DNA of 26,313 nt, from contig JALMLS010000409.1 of the NCBI GenBank assembly GCA_038496445.1, positions 1-26,313 on the forward strand, given 5' to 3'. The position numbers and the translations under genes were made by a program. This document shows positions 9,718-18,371 of the stretch, piece by piece (the first letter of the stretch is position 1; the number at the start of each line of letters is the position of its first letter). The notes below the pieces were generated by a model, which ran no database searches, was not told the origin of the DNA, and saw only the letters and a list, made by a program, of their open reading frames with translations. Origin of the DNA: Trichosphaerium sp. ATCC 40318. Its lineage: Eukaryota; Discosea; Flabellinia; Trichosidae.

Positions 9718-12074
9718 ATGTGGAAGCTCGCACTCATTGGTAAGATACAAAAGGGTTATATTAACAACTTATTTTCGATAGTTCTACTAGTTAATGCCGT
9801 TTTCTGCTATGATAAACAGTACTGGGATAACGTACATGAGTTTGAAGTCGTCACTTCGAGTGCGAACACTACGGTGTATTTGTATCTCAAGACCTAATTT
9901 TTGGTAGTTGATTTATCACTTTCAACAAAACGAAGCGCTGAAGGAGTTCATATCTTAAAAGTGAACAAAAGTAGTGGTAACATGACAGTTGAATGCATCA
10001 AAGATTCGCCGTTCAGTGTTGATTCTAGGGTACTTTTTTTTTATCTTTTTTTTTTCTCATGAGACTTTTAAGATTATCTTGGGTACAGGAAACAGCACGA
10101 AGTATATTCCTGTTCCTTCAAAGACCTTCAAATCTATCAATGACAATTACAGATTCCGGTTTATGGCTCATAAAGATGGAACAATAGAAGGTATTCTATT
10201 TGTTGATGATGAAATGCTTGTCATTGAACCAGCGAAAAAGTAAGTTCTCGTTCAACGTACTTGTTGTGCGTAGTCTCATACTAACAACCGTTTGCTATTT
10301 AGACACATTGAATACATGTCACCACATCATTTACAAAAACTTGGTTCAGCCACTCACGTGATTCTCACGTACGAAAAGTCAATTTTCTGTTTTTCTTTGT
10401 TTTTTCTTTTACTTTAAAGCATTTCTAATTTTCTTCTTTAATTAACAGGCCGAACAATTTAAAACGCAAACAGTCAATCGGTTGTGATTTATGTAACGAA
10501 AGAATTCGTTTTAACAAGCATCAACACAAGCGTTCAAGAAGGTTTGGACATTTGTTTCTTTTCGCACTCGACCTCTACTAACTTTGTAAAGATCTTACCC
10601 TATGGGAGATAGAACACCACTAGTGCCTCCGCCTGATAATTGTCCATCTTCATTAAGGGTTCTCCGTATGGTACAATAAATATTTATTAAATACTGTATC
10701 ATTAAAAGTCCCAAAAGGTTGCAGTTGTTGATGAAAGTCTTTTCGATGATAGAGGTGTTGACGGTTCAGTTGACTATGTTACAAATAGTACGTCAATCAG
10801 TGCTATTTTAAATGTGTTCTAAATCAGTGTTTTTTGTTAGACATTCATGGCGTAAATGCAATATACAATGAAGAACTTGTAAGTGTATTTTTTGTAATCA
10901 AAAACTTTATGAGTGTGCAGTGTACTTATTCTCATTTCAAAGAATGTAAAACTTGTCGTTTCAGAACTATTAATAATGGAAGACCGTGATGACCATTGTA
11001 CGTGGAAGAACAATTTCATACTGCAAGAAAATATCTGTTGTAACCTTTTTTTTTTTAGCTGCTAATTGGACTTGCAAGAACAGAGGTCAAATACTCGATA
11101 ATCTTAATTCGTGGGTATACAATAGATATCCATATGGTGACGATGGTCGCGAAGAAGCGTTCGTGTTACTTTATCACAACTGCGATCCGGGAAAGGCATT
11201 AGGATCAGCCACACTAGGTCGTATGTGTTCCCAAGTCGATTTTGGAGCAGAAGTCACTCAACGAAGTGACACTCGTAAAAGAGTTATTTTGACTGCACAT
11301 GAAATTGGGCATCTTCTGAATATGGAACACGACCCAGATAAATCTGGTATCATGAAATCAACCATACCTACAAACAAGTAATGTCTCAGATGGACCTTCT
11401 ATTTGACTTATCATTTTTTTTCCAGTTTAAACAAATGGCTCAGGTTTTCGAGGCACAGTCAAGCCCAGGGATGTGGTAAGCTTAGCGGAATTGACTCTTG
11501 TCTTTCCTATACACACACAGAAAAGGTATATACCATGAGAAAGGAGAATGCACTTGGGTATGCTTTGACAGCACAGAAGCAGCCAAATGCAAACAACAAT
11601 AATGTGTATCTGTACAAATACAATGATGAAAACGAAAATCAGCACTGGGTTGAAACAAAACATGAAAAATATTACATGTACCGCAAGCGATATACAAAAT
11701 ATTGTCTCGATGGAGGAACTGGTGCTGCAGATAAACAGTAAGGGCTCTTATCGAAAGAAAACAATGCTTATTGTTACATTTTTTTCCAGGAACTTGAAGC
11801 TTATTGAGTGTGATCAAGATAACGAAAACCAACATTGGGAGAGGTCCTTAGTATCTGGTAAAGCATTTACGTATAGATTAAAAAAGCGTGACCTTCGTTA
11901 CTCTATTGATGGTAATAATGGAGGATCAAACAACCAGTACACGCCAACTTTTTTTAATTCCTATAATGACTTTCAGTTGTTAACTGTGTATTTTACAGGA
12001 ATGTGTATTTGTATACATATGGAACAAATAACCACAATCAACAATGGAAATTTGAGAAACCTCCAACAGCTTAG
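9718..12074 (+). CDS. Secreted M12B (reprolysin/ADAM-like) metalloprotease with ricin-type trefoil
   Basis: Zinc endopeptidase of the metzincin clan. Fifteen exons: 9718-9739, 9782-9859, 9908-10029, 10073-10239, 10303-10377, 10449-10541, 10592-10670, 10718-10787, 10841-10878, 10943-10997, 11059-11377, 11426-11475, 11521-11737, 11790-11936, 11999-12074; 535 residues. Order: signal peptide (MWKLALIVLLVNAVFC), propeptide with CDLC, a basic furin-like site KRSRR near 182-186, catalytic domain from about 205, zinc site HEIGHLLNMEHD (His347, Glu348, His351, His357), Met-turn IM at Met365. NSWVY and TLGRMCS match M12B landmarks. The C-terminus (about 390-535) is a beta-trefoil with three QxW lobes (NENQHW, NENQHW, HNQQW), the signature of ricin-B-like carbohydrate binding. 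No disintegrin domain or membrane span is present. Likely role: an exported protease targeted to glycans; the target is unknown. Confidence 0.92.
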
Positions 12075-12097
12075 GATCGGGTTGTTAACATGACCAT

Positions 12098-12103
12098 AAT
12101 AAA
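12098..12103 (+). terminator. AATAAA polyadenylation signal of the metalloprotease
   Basis: AATAAA 24 nt after the TAG stop at 12072-12074, followed by a second AATAAA in an A-rich run. Confidence 0.55.
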
Positions 12104-12559
12104 AAATAAAAACAAAAACTTACCGAAACTGCCTGTAAAGGCACCTACATTAGTTTGAGTACCTAGCATTACAAACAATGGTTGTAATTATTTTGAGGCC
12201 TTGACCTAGAACAAACTCAATTGAATAGTAATGCCGTGTCTTGTATTCTCATGTAATGCAAGGCAAACATGCAATCACGAATGTAGAAAAGCGTAATAGA
12301 CAGGAACTATTTAGAAAGCCCCCTTTTAGGGTCGTGGGGTGGGGCAGAGTCTACCGGCGACTGAGCGCCATAACCCAGTTGCTCCCTTTGTGGCGAACAG
12401 TTCATAACTTTTTTTCTACATTTTAGTACACCGTTTGTTATTTTTGACCGCAGTATCACGTGACTTAAATTCGTAATAAAACAGCTGTTATACTTACTTT
12501 CAACGTTGTGGGTTCCTCCATCACAGCTAGCTGTTATTAATTAGACAAATATAGACGAT
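12104..12559. other. Intergenic region and promoter side of the F-box-LRR gene
   Basis: No gene is seen. Around 12320-12395 there is a patch clearly richer in G and C than the surroundings, with no tRNA-like or other recognisable fold. A CACGTGA motif lies at 12457-12463, 97 nt before the F-box-LRR ATG. Related CAGCTGTTAT and AGCTGTTATT words flank that interval. Confidence 0.45.
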
Positions 12560-14137
12560 ATGATGCTTTCTACCTCAAAGGGTTGTAGAATTGACAGTAC
12601 CACCAGCACAAGTTTGCTACAGCTACCGACCGAGATATTAGCGCATATCTTACGCCAAACGACCAAATCGCGATTTGCAGCTTGTCAGACATGTCATTTG
12701 CTTGCTTCTATTATTCACGATATTATTGGATACCACGCTATTACGATTAAAACGCCAACTCAAGCAAAATCAGCTGTAAAACATCCTGGGATTCTTAAAT
12801 ACACAAAAATCTCAGTACCTTATTTTTATGACAACACTGTCAAAGCACTTGCTGGAGTTCGTACTATTTCCCTCAATAACACTTCAGTAACTGACGAAGG
12901 CGTTAAAGCACTTGCTGGTGTCCATACTATTGACCTTTGTCGCACTTCAGTAACTGATGAAGGCGTTAAAGCACTGAAGGGTGTCCATGCTATTGACCTT
13001 TGTCGCACTTCAGTAACTGACGAAGGCGTTATAGCACTGAAGGGTGTCCATACTATTGACCTTTGTCGCACTTCAGCAACTGACGAAGGCGTTAAAGCAC
13101 TTGCTGGTGTCCATACTATTGATCTTTGTCACACTTCAGTAACTGATGAAGGCGTTAAAGCACTCGCTGGAGTTCATACCATTCGCCTCAATTTCACTTC
13201 AGTAACTAATGAAGGTATTAAAGCACTTGCTGGAGTTCATACTATTGACCTTTGTCACACTTCAGTAACTGATGAAGGCGTTAAAGCACTTGCCGGAGTT
13301 CATACTATTCGCCTCAATGGCACTCCAGTAACTGATGAAGGTATTAAAGCACTTGCTGGAGTTCATACTATATCCCTCTATAACACTCCAGTAACTGATG
13401 AAGGCATTAAAGCACTTGGTGGAGTTCATACCATTGACCTAGCTCGCACTTCGGTTACTGATAAAGGTATTAAAGCACTGAAGGGAGTTCATACTATATC
13501 CCTCTATAGCACTTCAGTAACTGATGAAGGTATTAAAGCACTTGTTGGTGTTCATACTATTCACGTTGCTAACACTTCAGTGACTGATGAAGGTATTAAA
13601 GCACTGAAGGGAGTTCATACTATTTCCCTCATAAGCACTTCAGTAACTGATGAAGGCGTTAAAGCACTCGCTGGAGTTCATACTATTCGCCTCAATGGCA
13701 CTTCAGTAACTGATGAAGGTATTAAAGCACTTGGTGGAGTTCATACTATTGGCCTTTGTCGCACTTCGGTTACTGATAAAGGTATTAAAGCGCTTGCTGG
13801 AGTTCATACTATTTTCCTCACAAACACTTCAGTTACTGATGAAGGCATTAAAGCACTTGCTGGAGTTCATACAATTGACCTTGATAACACTTTAACAACT
13901 GATGAAGGCGCTAGAGCACTCGCTGGAGTTCATAAGATTAACCTCAAAAATACTTCAGTTACTGATGAAGGTATTAAAGCACTTGCTGGAGTTCATACTA
14001 TTAACCTCAATAACACTTCAGTAACTGACGAAGGCATTAAAGCACTTGTTGGAGTTCATAAGATTCACCTCACAAACACTTCAGTTACTGATGAAGGTAT
14101 TAAAGCACTTATTGGGGCAAAAATACATAGTTTTTAA
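12560..14137 (+). CDS. Intact F-box plus leucine-rich-repeat protein, 20 near-identical repeats
   Basis: A single uninterrupted exon of 525 residues; two adjacent ATGs (12560, 12563) could start it. Residues about 20-60 form an F-box (LLQLPTEILAHILRQ), ending in the family block IIHDIIGYHAITIKTPTQAK. Residues 96-515 are twenty exact 21-residue LRRs with core GVHTIxLxxTSVTDEGIK, then a short cap ALIGAKIHSF. The pattern matches cysteine-containing LRRs of Skp2/FBXL-type adaptors, where the F-box binds SKP1 and the LRR solenoid binds substrate. Within each repeat the frame is almost invariant, and variation is concentrated at x-L-x-x on the predicted concave strand. Absence of introns contrasts with its neighbours. 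A CACGTGA lies 97 nt upstream. Relatives lie at 14791, 22567 and 26313. Substrate is unknown; SCF membership is inferred. Confidence 0.9.
   Translation: MMLSTSKGCRIDSTTSTSLLQLPTEILAHILRQTTKSRFAACQTCHLLASIIHDIIGYHAITIKTPTQAKSAVKHPGILKYTKISVPYFYDNTVKALAGVRTISLNNTSVTDEGVKALAGVHTIDLCRTSVTDEGVKALKGVHAIDLCRTSVTDEGVIALKGVHTIDLCRTSATDEGVKALAGVHTIDLCHTSVTDEGVKALAGVHTIRLNFTSVTNEGIKALAGVHTIDLCHTSVTDEGVKALAGVHTIRLNGTPVTDEGIKALAGVHTISLYNTPVTDEGIKALGGVHTIDLARTSVTDKGIKALKGVHTISLYSTSVTDEGIKALVGVHTIHVANTSVTDEGIKALKGVHTISLISTSVTDEGVKALAGVHTIRLNGTSVTDEGIKALGGVHTIGLCRTSVTDKGIKALAGVHTIFLTNTSVTDEGIKALAGVHTIDLDNTLTTDEGARALAGVHKINLKNTSVTDEGIKALAGVHTINLNNTSVTDEGIKALVGVHKIHLTNTSVTDEGIKALIGAKIHSF
12845..14104 (+). repeat. 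Twenty tandem 63-bp LRR-coding repeats
   Basis: Each unit is exactly 63 bp with no indels across 1260 bp. Two subtypes are visible: early units use GGTGTCCATACTATT with GVK, later ones use GGAGTTCATACTATT with GIK. Units 2-5 and 7 share DLC-R/H-TS. This implies recent unit duplication or conversion within the array. Confidence 0.93.
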
Positions 14138-14230
14138 CTACATATGTAAAGTTACAGTAAATGGGGCAAGTTTGTGTATTTAATAAGCACTAGTTAGAGT
14201 TATTGCACTTTGTCTCCTCTTTTCTATCAA

Positions 14231-14485
14231 CTAACCGACTGTAGACAAAGGAAATTTGTTGATGGGATGTCCACCACGTTCTGTATCACCTAGAAACGTT
14301 TGAAATAATAAATAACAGCGTTCTACATCACCTTCTTGCTTCAATAACCTTAAGCGGAACAACCTTGGATTGGCTTTTGCGTTTCTTACAACAATACGAA
14401 CTGTGTAGTTTATATCGCTTAGTATTGGTTCGTGTCGCATGAACAAGTTTGACAAGAATCTCACTGCGTTGCTGTACTCATCCAC
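14231..14485 (-). CDS. Unrecognised coding fragment, 84 codons
   Basis: Minus-strand frame ending at 14231, preceded by a good acceptor (TTGTAG at about 14491-14486), so it looks like a last exon rather than a full gene. No in-frame ATG opens it, and I could not join it to an upstream exon. Sequence such as VRIVVRNAKANPRLFRLRLL and LFQTFLGDTERGGHP is protein-like. The second peptide is repeated in the opposite orientation at 14567-14610, which supports a real duplicated coding fragment. Family unknown; it may be a pseudogene. Confidence 0.35.
   Translation of the reverse strand: MDEYSNAVRFLSNLFMRHEPILSDINYTVRIVVRNAKANPRLFRLRLLKQEGDVERCYLLFQTFLGDTERGGHPINKFPLSTVG
14267..14310 (+). repeat. Inverted repeat, arm 1 (44 bp)
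   Basis: Matches the reverse complement of 14567-14610 over 44 bp with two mismatches. This arm lies inside the minus-strand fragment 14231-14485 and encodes FQTFLGDTERGGH. Confidence 0.85.
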
Positions 14486-14790
14486 CTACAACACCATTAG
14501 CGAAGAATTTATAAAAATAGCAGAAGTCGTAGGTGCCAACATGCTACCTCAGTACTGATCCATCGATATTATTTCAAACGTTTCTAGATTATACAGAACG
14601 TGGTGGACATTCATTAATTAGTACTCATTAACAAATCAACCTTGTATATACCATCTTAGGTTTATAATGTACCGAGCTGATGGCCATTATTTCGCTTTTG
14701 GCTGGTGATGTCATCAGTTTTTTTTCCGTTTACTTTAAGCCTCCTATCGACGTTTTAAGGTATTGACTACCAAACAGTACTTAGCTTCTT
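14486..14790. other. Interval with the second inverted-repeat arm, no intact gene
   Basis: It contains repeat arm 2 and a few splice-like signals, but no open frame I can defend. It also forms the 5' side of the LRR remnant that starts near 14791; an F-box region for that remnant is not recognisable here. Confidence 0.45.
14567..14610 (-). repeat. Inverted repeat, arm 2 (44 bp)
   Basis: Reverse-complement copy of 14267-14310. Read on the plus strand it encodes LFQTFLDYTERGGH and similarity extends a little upstream (SILFQTFL), so it is a displaced copy of the same coding piece facing the other way. A stop follows within about eight codons. Confidence 0.85.
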
Positions 14791-15030
14791 TTGACAGATT
14801 TTGAAATAATGACAAAGAGTATTAACCTCGGATCAATGAGTTCTGTCACTGACGAGCATCTTAAACAACTCTCAGGATGTGGTATTAAAAATATCTGTCT
14901 ACGTTGTACAAAGGTGAGCGATGAAGGTGTGAGGGCTTTATCTGGTATTCATACAATTGATCTTACATCAACTTCAGTAGCTTTGATGTCCACCGCGAAA
15001 TATGATGAACTCAATTCACATATTTTGTAA
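14791..15030 (+). pseudogene. F-box-LRR family remnant (about three repeats)
   Basis: An 80-codon frame with an acceptor-like GACAG just upstream. It contains diverged family repeats: SSVTDEHLKQLSGCGIKNI, then VSDEGVRALSGIHTIDL, breaking off after TSTSV into unrelated residues ending NSHIL. It lacks an F-box and most of the solenoid, so it is a truncated relic or one exon of a damaged gene. It is only about 650 bp beyond the intact member, but much more diverged from it than the intact repeats are from each other, so it is not a recent copy. Confidence 0.65.
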
Positions 15031-15066
15031 AAGTGTCCTTATAGCAGGCAAGGAGCAAGGTTTTTT

Positions 15067-15419
15067 CTAGTGCAACAAGAAAGCTCCTACAACAACCCAA
15101 CCATCAGATTCGATCACCTTGCGCCAGGCGTTCAAGTAGCACTCCGCCAAAGGAGGCAGAAAAAAATTATGCAGGTCTCGCTTTGCAACGCTAAAAATAC
15201 CACGTAAACTGTGGCACACTTCTTTTAAAAGCCGTCTAGCCTTACAGGCATTGTCTCCGATGTAAATGAGACCTTCGTCAGGGATTTCAACAGTTTTTAT
15301 GTGTTCACAGCACCAAGTAAGAGCACTACCAAAAATTAGGAAAAGAAAACGAAAGATAACCGAAAAAAAAATAAAAGCTGGTATTACGTAACTCACTACT
15401 AGTGATTTTTTTCTGCCCT
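15067..15419 (-). other. Unassigned minus-strand coding-like frame, possibly mobile-element derived
   Basis: Open for 118 codons or more from a CTTCTCAG acceptor-like site at about 15420 to TAG at 15067. A strong intron-like 3' end (pyrimidine tract, CTAAT, GGTAG) at about 15326 suggests the last exon may begin at 15325. That part includes GLIYIGDNACKARRLLKEV and KRDLHNFF. The DNxCKxR...RDLHxFF arrangement reminds me loosely of DDE-type transposase cores, but this is a weak resemblance. It overlaps, head to head, the frame at 15440-15787, so the two cannot both have normal upstream exons. Confidence 0.3.
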
Positions 15420-15439
15420 GAGAAGAAGAAAAAGTTAGT

Positions 15440-15787
15440 TTGGTGTCTGTTGGTAGCAATCCAGATGGGTTGCTCAACAATTACAAGACCAAACACTACC
15501 TACCTGGATTTTTTGATGCGGAAACACGTGACTTTAATCATAAACTGAAACCAGGAGATAGACATACTTTTCAAATAACATTACTGTTTGACAATAATAC
15601 AAACGGATTTGGATACCCTCAGGTACCTTATCATGGTACAATATCTCTTTTGGGCAAAATGTCTGAAGTTTATGTTGCCTGCAATGAAACACCAGAAGTG
15701 TTTCCTCTTCAAGTATTTGTAAATGTCTATGCTTTGAGGGAGCCACAAAAAGGTCATTTTGGTACTTGTTTGCACATTGTTCAGTAG
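15440..15787 (+). CDS. Partial extracellular-looking protein, family unknown
   Basis: A plus-strand frame of 116 codons whose 5' end is an exon boundary or truncation (GTTAG just before 15439; no suitable ATG). It reads like a beta-rich secreted domain: LKPGDRHTFQITLLFDNN, HGTISLLGKMSEVYVACNE, FPLQVFVNVYALREP. It ends at TAG 15785-15787, with AATAAA at 15830-15835. Immediately downstream another frame (15786-15989) is cysteine-rich (YKQCCKPY, ECCTNVPKSTC) and also protein-like. I found no GT-AG intron joining the two in phase, so either the second is 3' UTR or the gene is frameshifted. It is tail-to-tail with the GPI-protein gene. Confidence 0.4.
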   Translation: MVSVGSNPDGLLNNYKTKHYLPGFFDAETRDFNHKLKPGDRHTFQITLLFDNNTNGFGYPQVPYHGTISLLGKMSEVYVACNETPEVFPLQVFVNVYALREPQKGHFGTCLHIVQ

Positions 15788-15932
15788 TTACAAGCAATGT
15801 TGTAAACCTTACAATGTACAAGACATCAAAATAAATGTTTTTCAACCGTTACACAATACTGGCTTTGAATGTTGTACAAACGTTCCAAAATCTACCTGCT
15901 CTTCAGTAGCACATGAAAGCATAATTGACAAG

Positions 15933-15938
15933 TTTATT
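15933..15938 (-). terminator. AATAAA polyadenylation signal of the GPI-type gene
   Basis: TTTATT on the plus strand, reading AATAAA on the minus strand, 28 nt after the minus-strand stop at 15969-15967. Confidence 0.5.
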
Positions 15939-15966
15939 TTTTGTAGCATTACTGAACAGAAATGCT

Positions 15967-17604
15967 TTATAGTACCAAAAACAGCATAAGTACAAGAAGA
16001 GTTGTACAAATGTTGAGCATACTACCAGTACACTTTACTCTAAAGGCAACGTTTAGGGACTGTGTTAGCCCAGTAGAAGACCTGGTTTGTTCAACACACT
16101 GGTCTAGACGCAAGATAGTCTTTGGGTTAATTTCTTTACAATTTTTGAAATGATTCATCAGTAGCGATGCTACCTAAAAACAATATTACAAAGTGAATAG
16201 GTAAAACGCTGATAGAAATTTGTACCTCTGTTGATGTTGCATCAATAGTAAATTGACCATCGATACAACCAGTCACATCAAGTATTGTCTTCGGTTTAGT
16301 CAACTGAATTATTGTATCATTAAATCTAACCATGCCTGAGTTTAGGTTTAGCGAGGACAGCTTTCACAAGAAGTGAGAGAAAAAACTACCCTCAACAAAA
16401 ATATCATCATCTAATACAACAATGGTCTCGGTTGGTATAAAATCCATTAATCCTTAAACAAAACAGTTAACTTGTATTGATTGAAACTTAAATAAAAGTA
16501 ACAAAAATCTTGTAGCACGTGGCAAACAAAGACTTAAGTTTACAAAAAACCAACTTACTTGTAGTTGGTGCTGTTGGTGCTACCGTTGGTATGTCAGTAG
16601 GGACACAATCTGGAAGAGATGGATTGCAATAAAGGCTTGGCATTACGGCACCAGTCCACTTCGCTCTTAGCTCAGCATTGCTGTTGCTGATGTTTACGGC
16701 TCTATCCCAAAAGCTAAATCCAAATTTTTCTCTTGTAAAAAACGGTTGAACATTCGCTCCCCAAAATCCATCTCCATGTAAACCAGAACATAGACTACGA
16801 CACCACTTTATGGACCAAGGAATATCAGATTTCAATGCAGCAAAAACACCTTCAGAACTTGCACCTGCAGCACATGTAGTATGATTATCAGGCAAGTAAG
16901 ACTCTTGATGTAAATCATCATCGGGTACAAACGACGACCCGCAGTGTATATCTGAGCTCCCTTGGCAAGGGCCATAAGTAGAAGATCCTGTGGCTGGGTA
17001 TTTAGTATCCCACATTGTCGTATGTTTACGTTCAGTTGCCCATTGAGCTCTAGCAAACGTGCAAATGTCCTTCTTTACTTGCCTTTCTGTGCCAGTGTAA
17101 CCTAAAAATGACGTTTACAAAAAATAAGACAATAGGAGATAGTTCACAAGTACGATGTCGATTTTACAACGTACCAATGAGGGCTCGTAAGTGATTGATA
17201 GCTATACGGTGCCACTCATCTACTTCCGACTTTGTTGGATTCGAGTTGTTCGCAAAAGGCTTGTGTTGGTAGAATACCGCTCTAATGCCTCTAATAACGT
17301 CCACTGCAGGGCAAATAGCCTCAGCAAACTCTTCCTTTGTCATTTTGGAAGGGTTGAATATTGTTCCATTCCATTTCGTTTCGTCCCACCGTTCTGGTGT
17401 TATCCAACTGATACCATCAGGATCATGCGATGGGTTGACAGCAAGTGCTTTTGCATTGAACGTGGACCAATCGGCTTGATCTGGCGTATACTGCTGTAAC
17501 ATTACTACGCTCACGCATAGCCACAGTACCAAGCAAGTCGCTAGTACTTTTGGTTAGATAAGTGTAGAAATGCTCTAACACGTGATAAAAGTAGATGTAG
17601 ACAT
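15967..17604 (-). CDS. Cysteine-rich secreted protein with GPI-anchor-type C-terminus, unknown family
   Basis: Five secure exons (minus): 17546-17175, 17101-16559, 16452-16390, 16335-16226, 16173-15967, closing in frame. A tentative first exon 17604-17580 supplies ATG and completes a signal peptide (LLATCLVLWLCVSVV) but needs a 33-nt intron, shorter than any other here; total would be 439 residues. The body has many Cys and Trp residues (GPCQGSSDIHCGSS, IKWCRSLCSGLHGDGFW) and a Thr/Pro-rich linker PTDIPTVAPTAPTTS. Two related segments follow (KPKTILDVTGC and NPKTILRLDQC). The protein ends in a hydrophobic tail (ICTTLLVLMLFLVL) directly at the stop, after a small-residue TGS, the layout of a GPI-attachment signal. 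Probable cell-surface protein. I do not recognise the family; binding partner or activity is unknown. Confidence 0.75.
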
Positions 17605-18371
17605 TACACGGTTGTTTATCGGGTATTTTGCCTGTATACGGTAAAATGCTTTAAAAATAAGATGATCTTTATGAATAAGATACCTGACGCTACGCTTGGC
17701 ATCGCAGGTTGCTATCAGTAAACAAAACTTTTTGCTACCATTTTAAGTAGAAGTTGACGAAGTAAGTTTCTTTTTTTTCTATTTGAAGTTCCTCTACACC
17801 CACGTGACAAGTACCCACAACAGTGTGATCACTGAATTGCAACAAAGCATTTCTAATTAATGCCCATTCAATGTCTGGAATCTAACCAAACTGTGTACTC
17901 CGATAATAAACCACCCTACTCGATTGCCGTAATAAAGTCAATGTTAGACCGGTCCTCTGACCACCAATAAGCAACTAAGTCTTGGGTGGAAAGGAACTGC
18001 TATTTTGTATTGTTTGCAGTGTAAACAAAGTTGACAGTGCGGCAGTTTTGTTTTCTGTTAATTACTGAACATGATGTACATTTCACGACGTTAGAACAGA
18101 GAGGACCAACCAACTAGACGTCCACCGTCAACCAACCAATAACTACGATAGCTAATATGACCATCTACATTATTACTTTATAACACACTCGTTATTACGT
18201 TTGTTTGACCTGTTTATGAAGCGTGGGCTCGCTGCTGCCACTTAAAGCTGTTGTTACAACTAGCCACGAGTTCCCTTTCCTTGTAATACAAGGAGCACTA
18301 TTAGCAATATTTGGTGTGCGACTAGCAATAGCAACTGTAAGTGGTATTTCAACTGGACCTGTATTTTAGCC
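17605..18371. other. Intergenic region between GPI-type and Ras-like genes
   Basis: No coding frame, RNA gene or clear repeat was found. It is upstream of the GPI-type gene and downstream of the Ras-like gene, both on the minus strand. A CACGTGA motif lies at 17801-17807, and another at 17579-17585 overlaps the proposed first exon of the GPI-type gene. Confidence 0.5.

Noticed and set aside
9860-9907. In-frame TAA at 9895-9897 that would break the metalloprotease propeptide
   Set aside because: A 48-nt GT-AG intron (GTGCGA...GGTAG) removes it and rejoins the frame exactly, with local-typical length, so the gene need not be a pseudogene.
12826-13071. Minus-strand open frame across the LRR array with its own periodic repeats
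   Set aside because: It is the shadow of the 63-bp periodicity; the plus strand has the F-box, the full-length frame and LRR logic.
12845-14104. CRISPR-like regular repeats
   Set aside because: The whole unit repeats with no unique spacers, it is protein-coding, and the host is eukaryotic.
15069-15320. Plus-strand exons (for example encoding SDVNETFVRDFN) upstream of the frame at 15440
   Set aside because: They have tempting splice sites, but no combination of donor and acceptor phases gave a stop-free join.
15534-15845. Minus-strand frames opposite 15440-15787
   Set aside because: The plus strand is the more protein-like reading, and the minus GPI-type gene already ends at 15967 with its own AATAAA.
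15962-16153. Plus-strand frame over the last exon of the GPI-type gene
   Set aside because: Shadow of a minus-strand exon that is phase-linked to four others and ends in an anchor-type tail.
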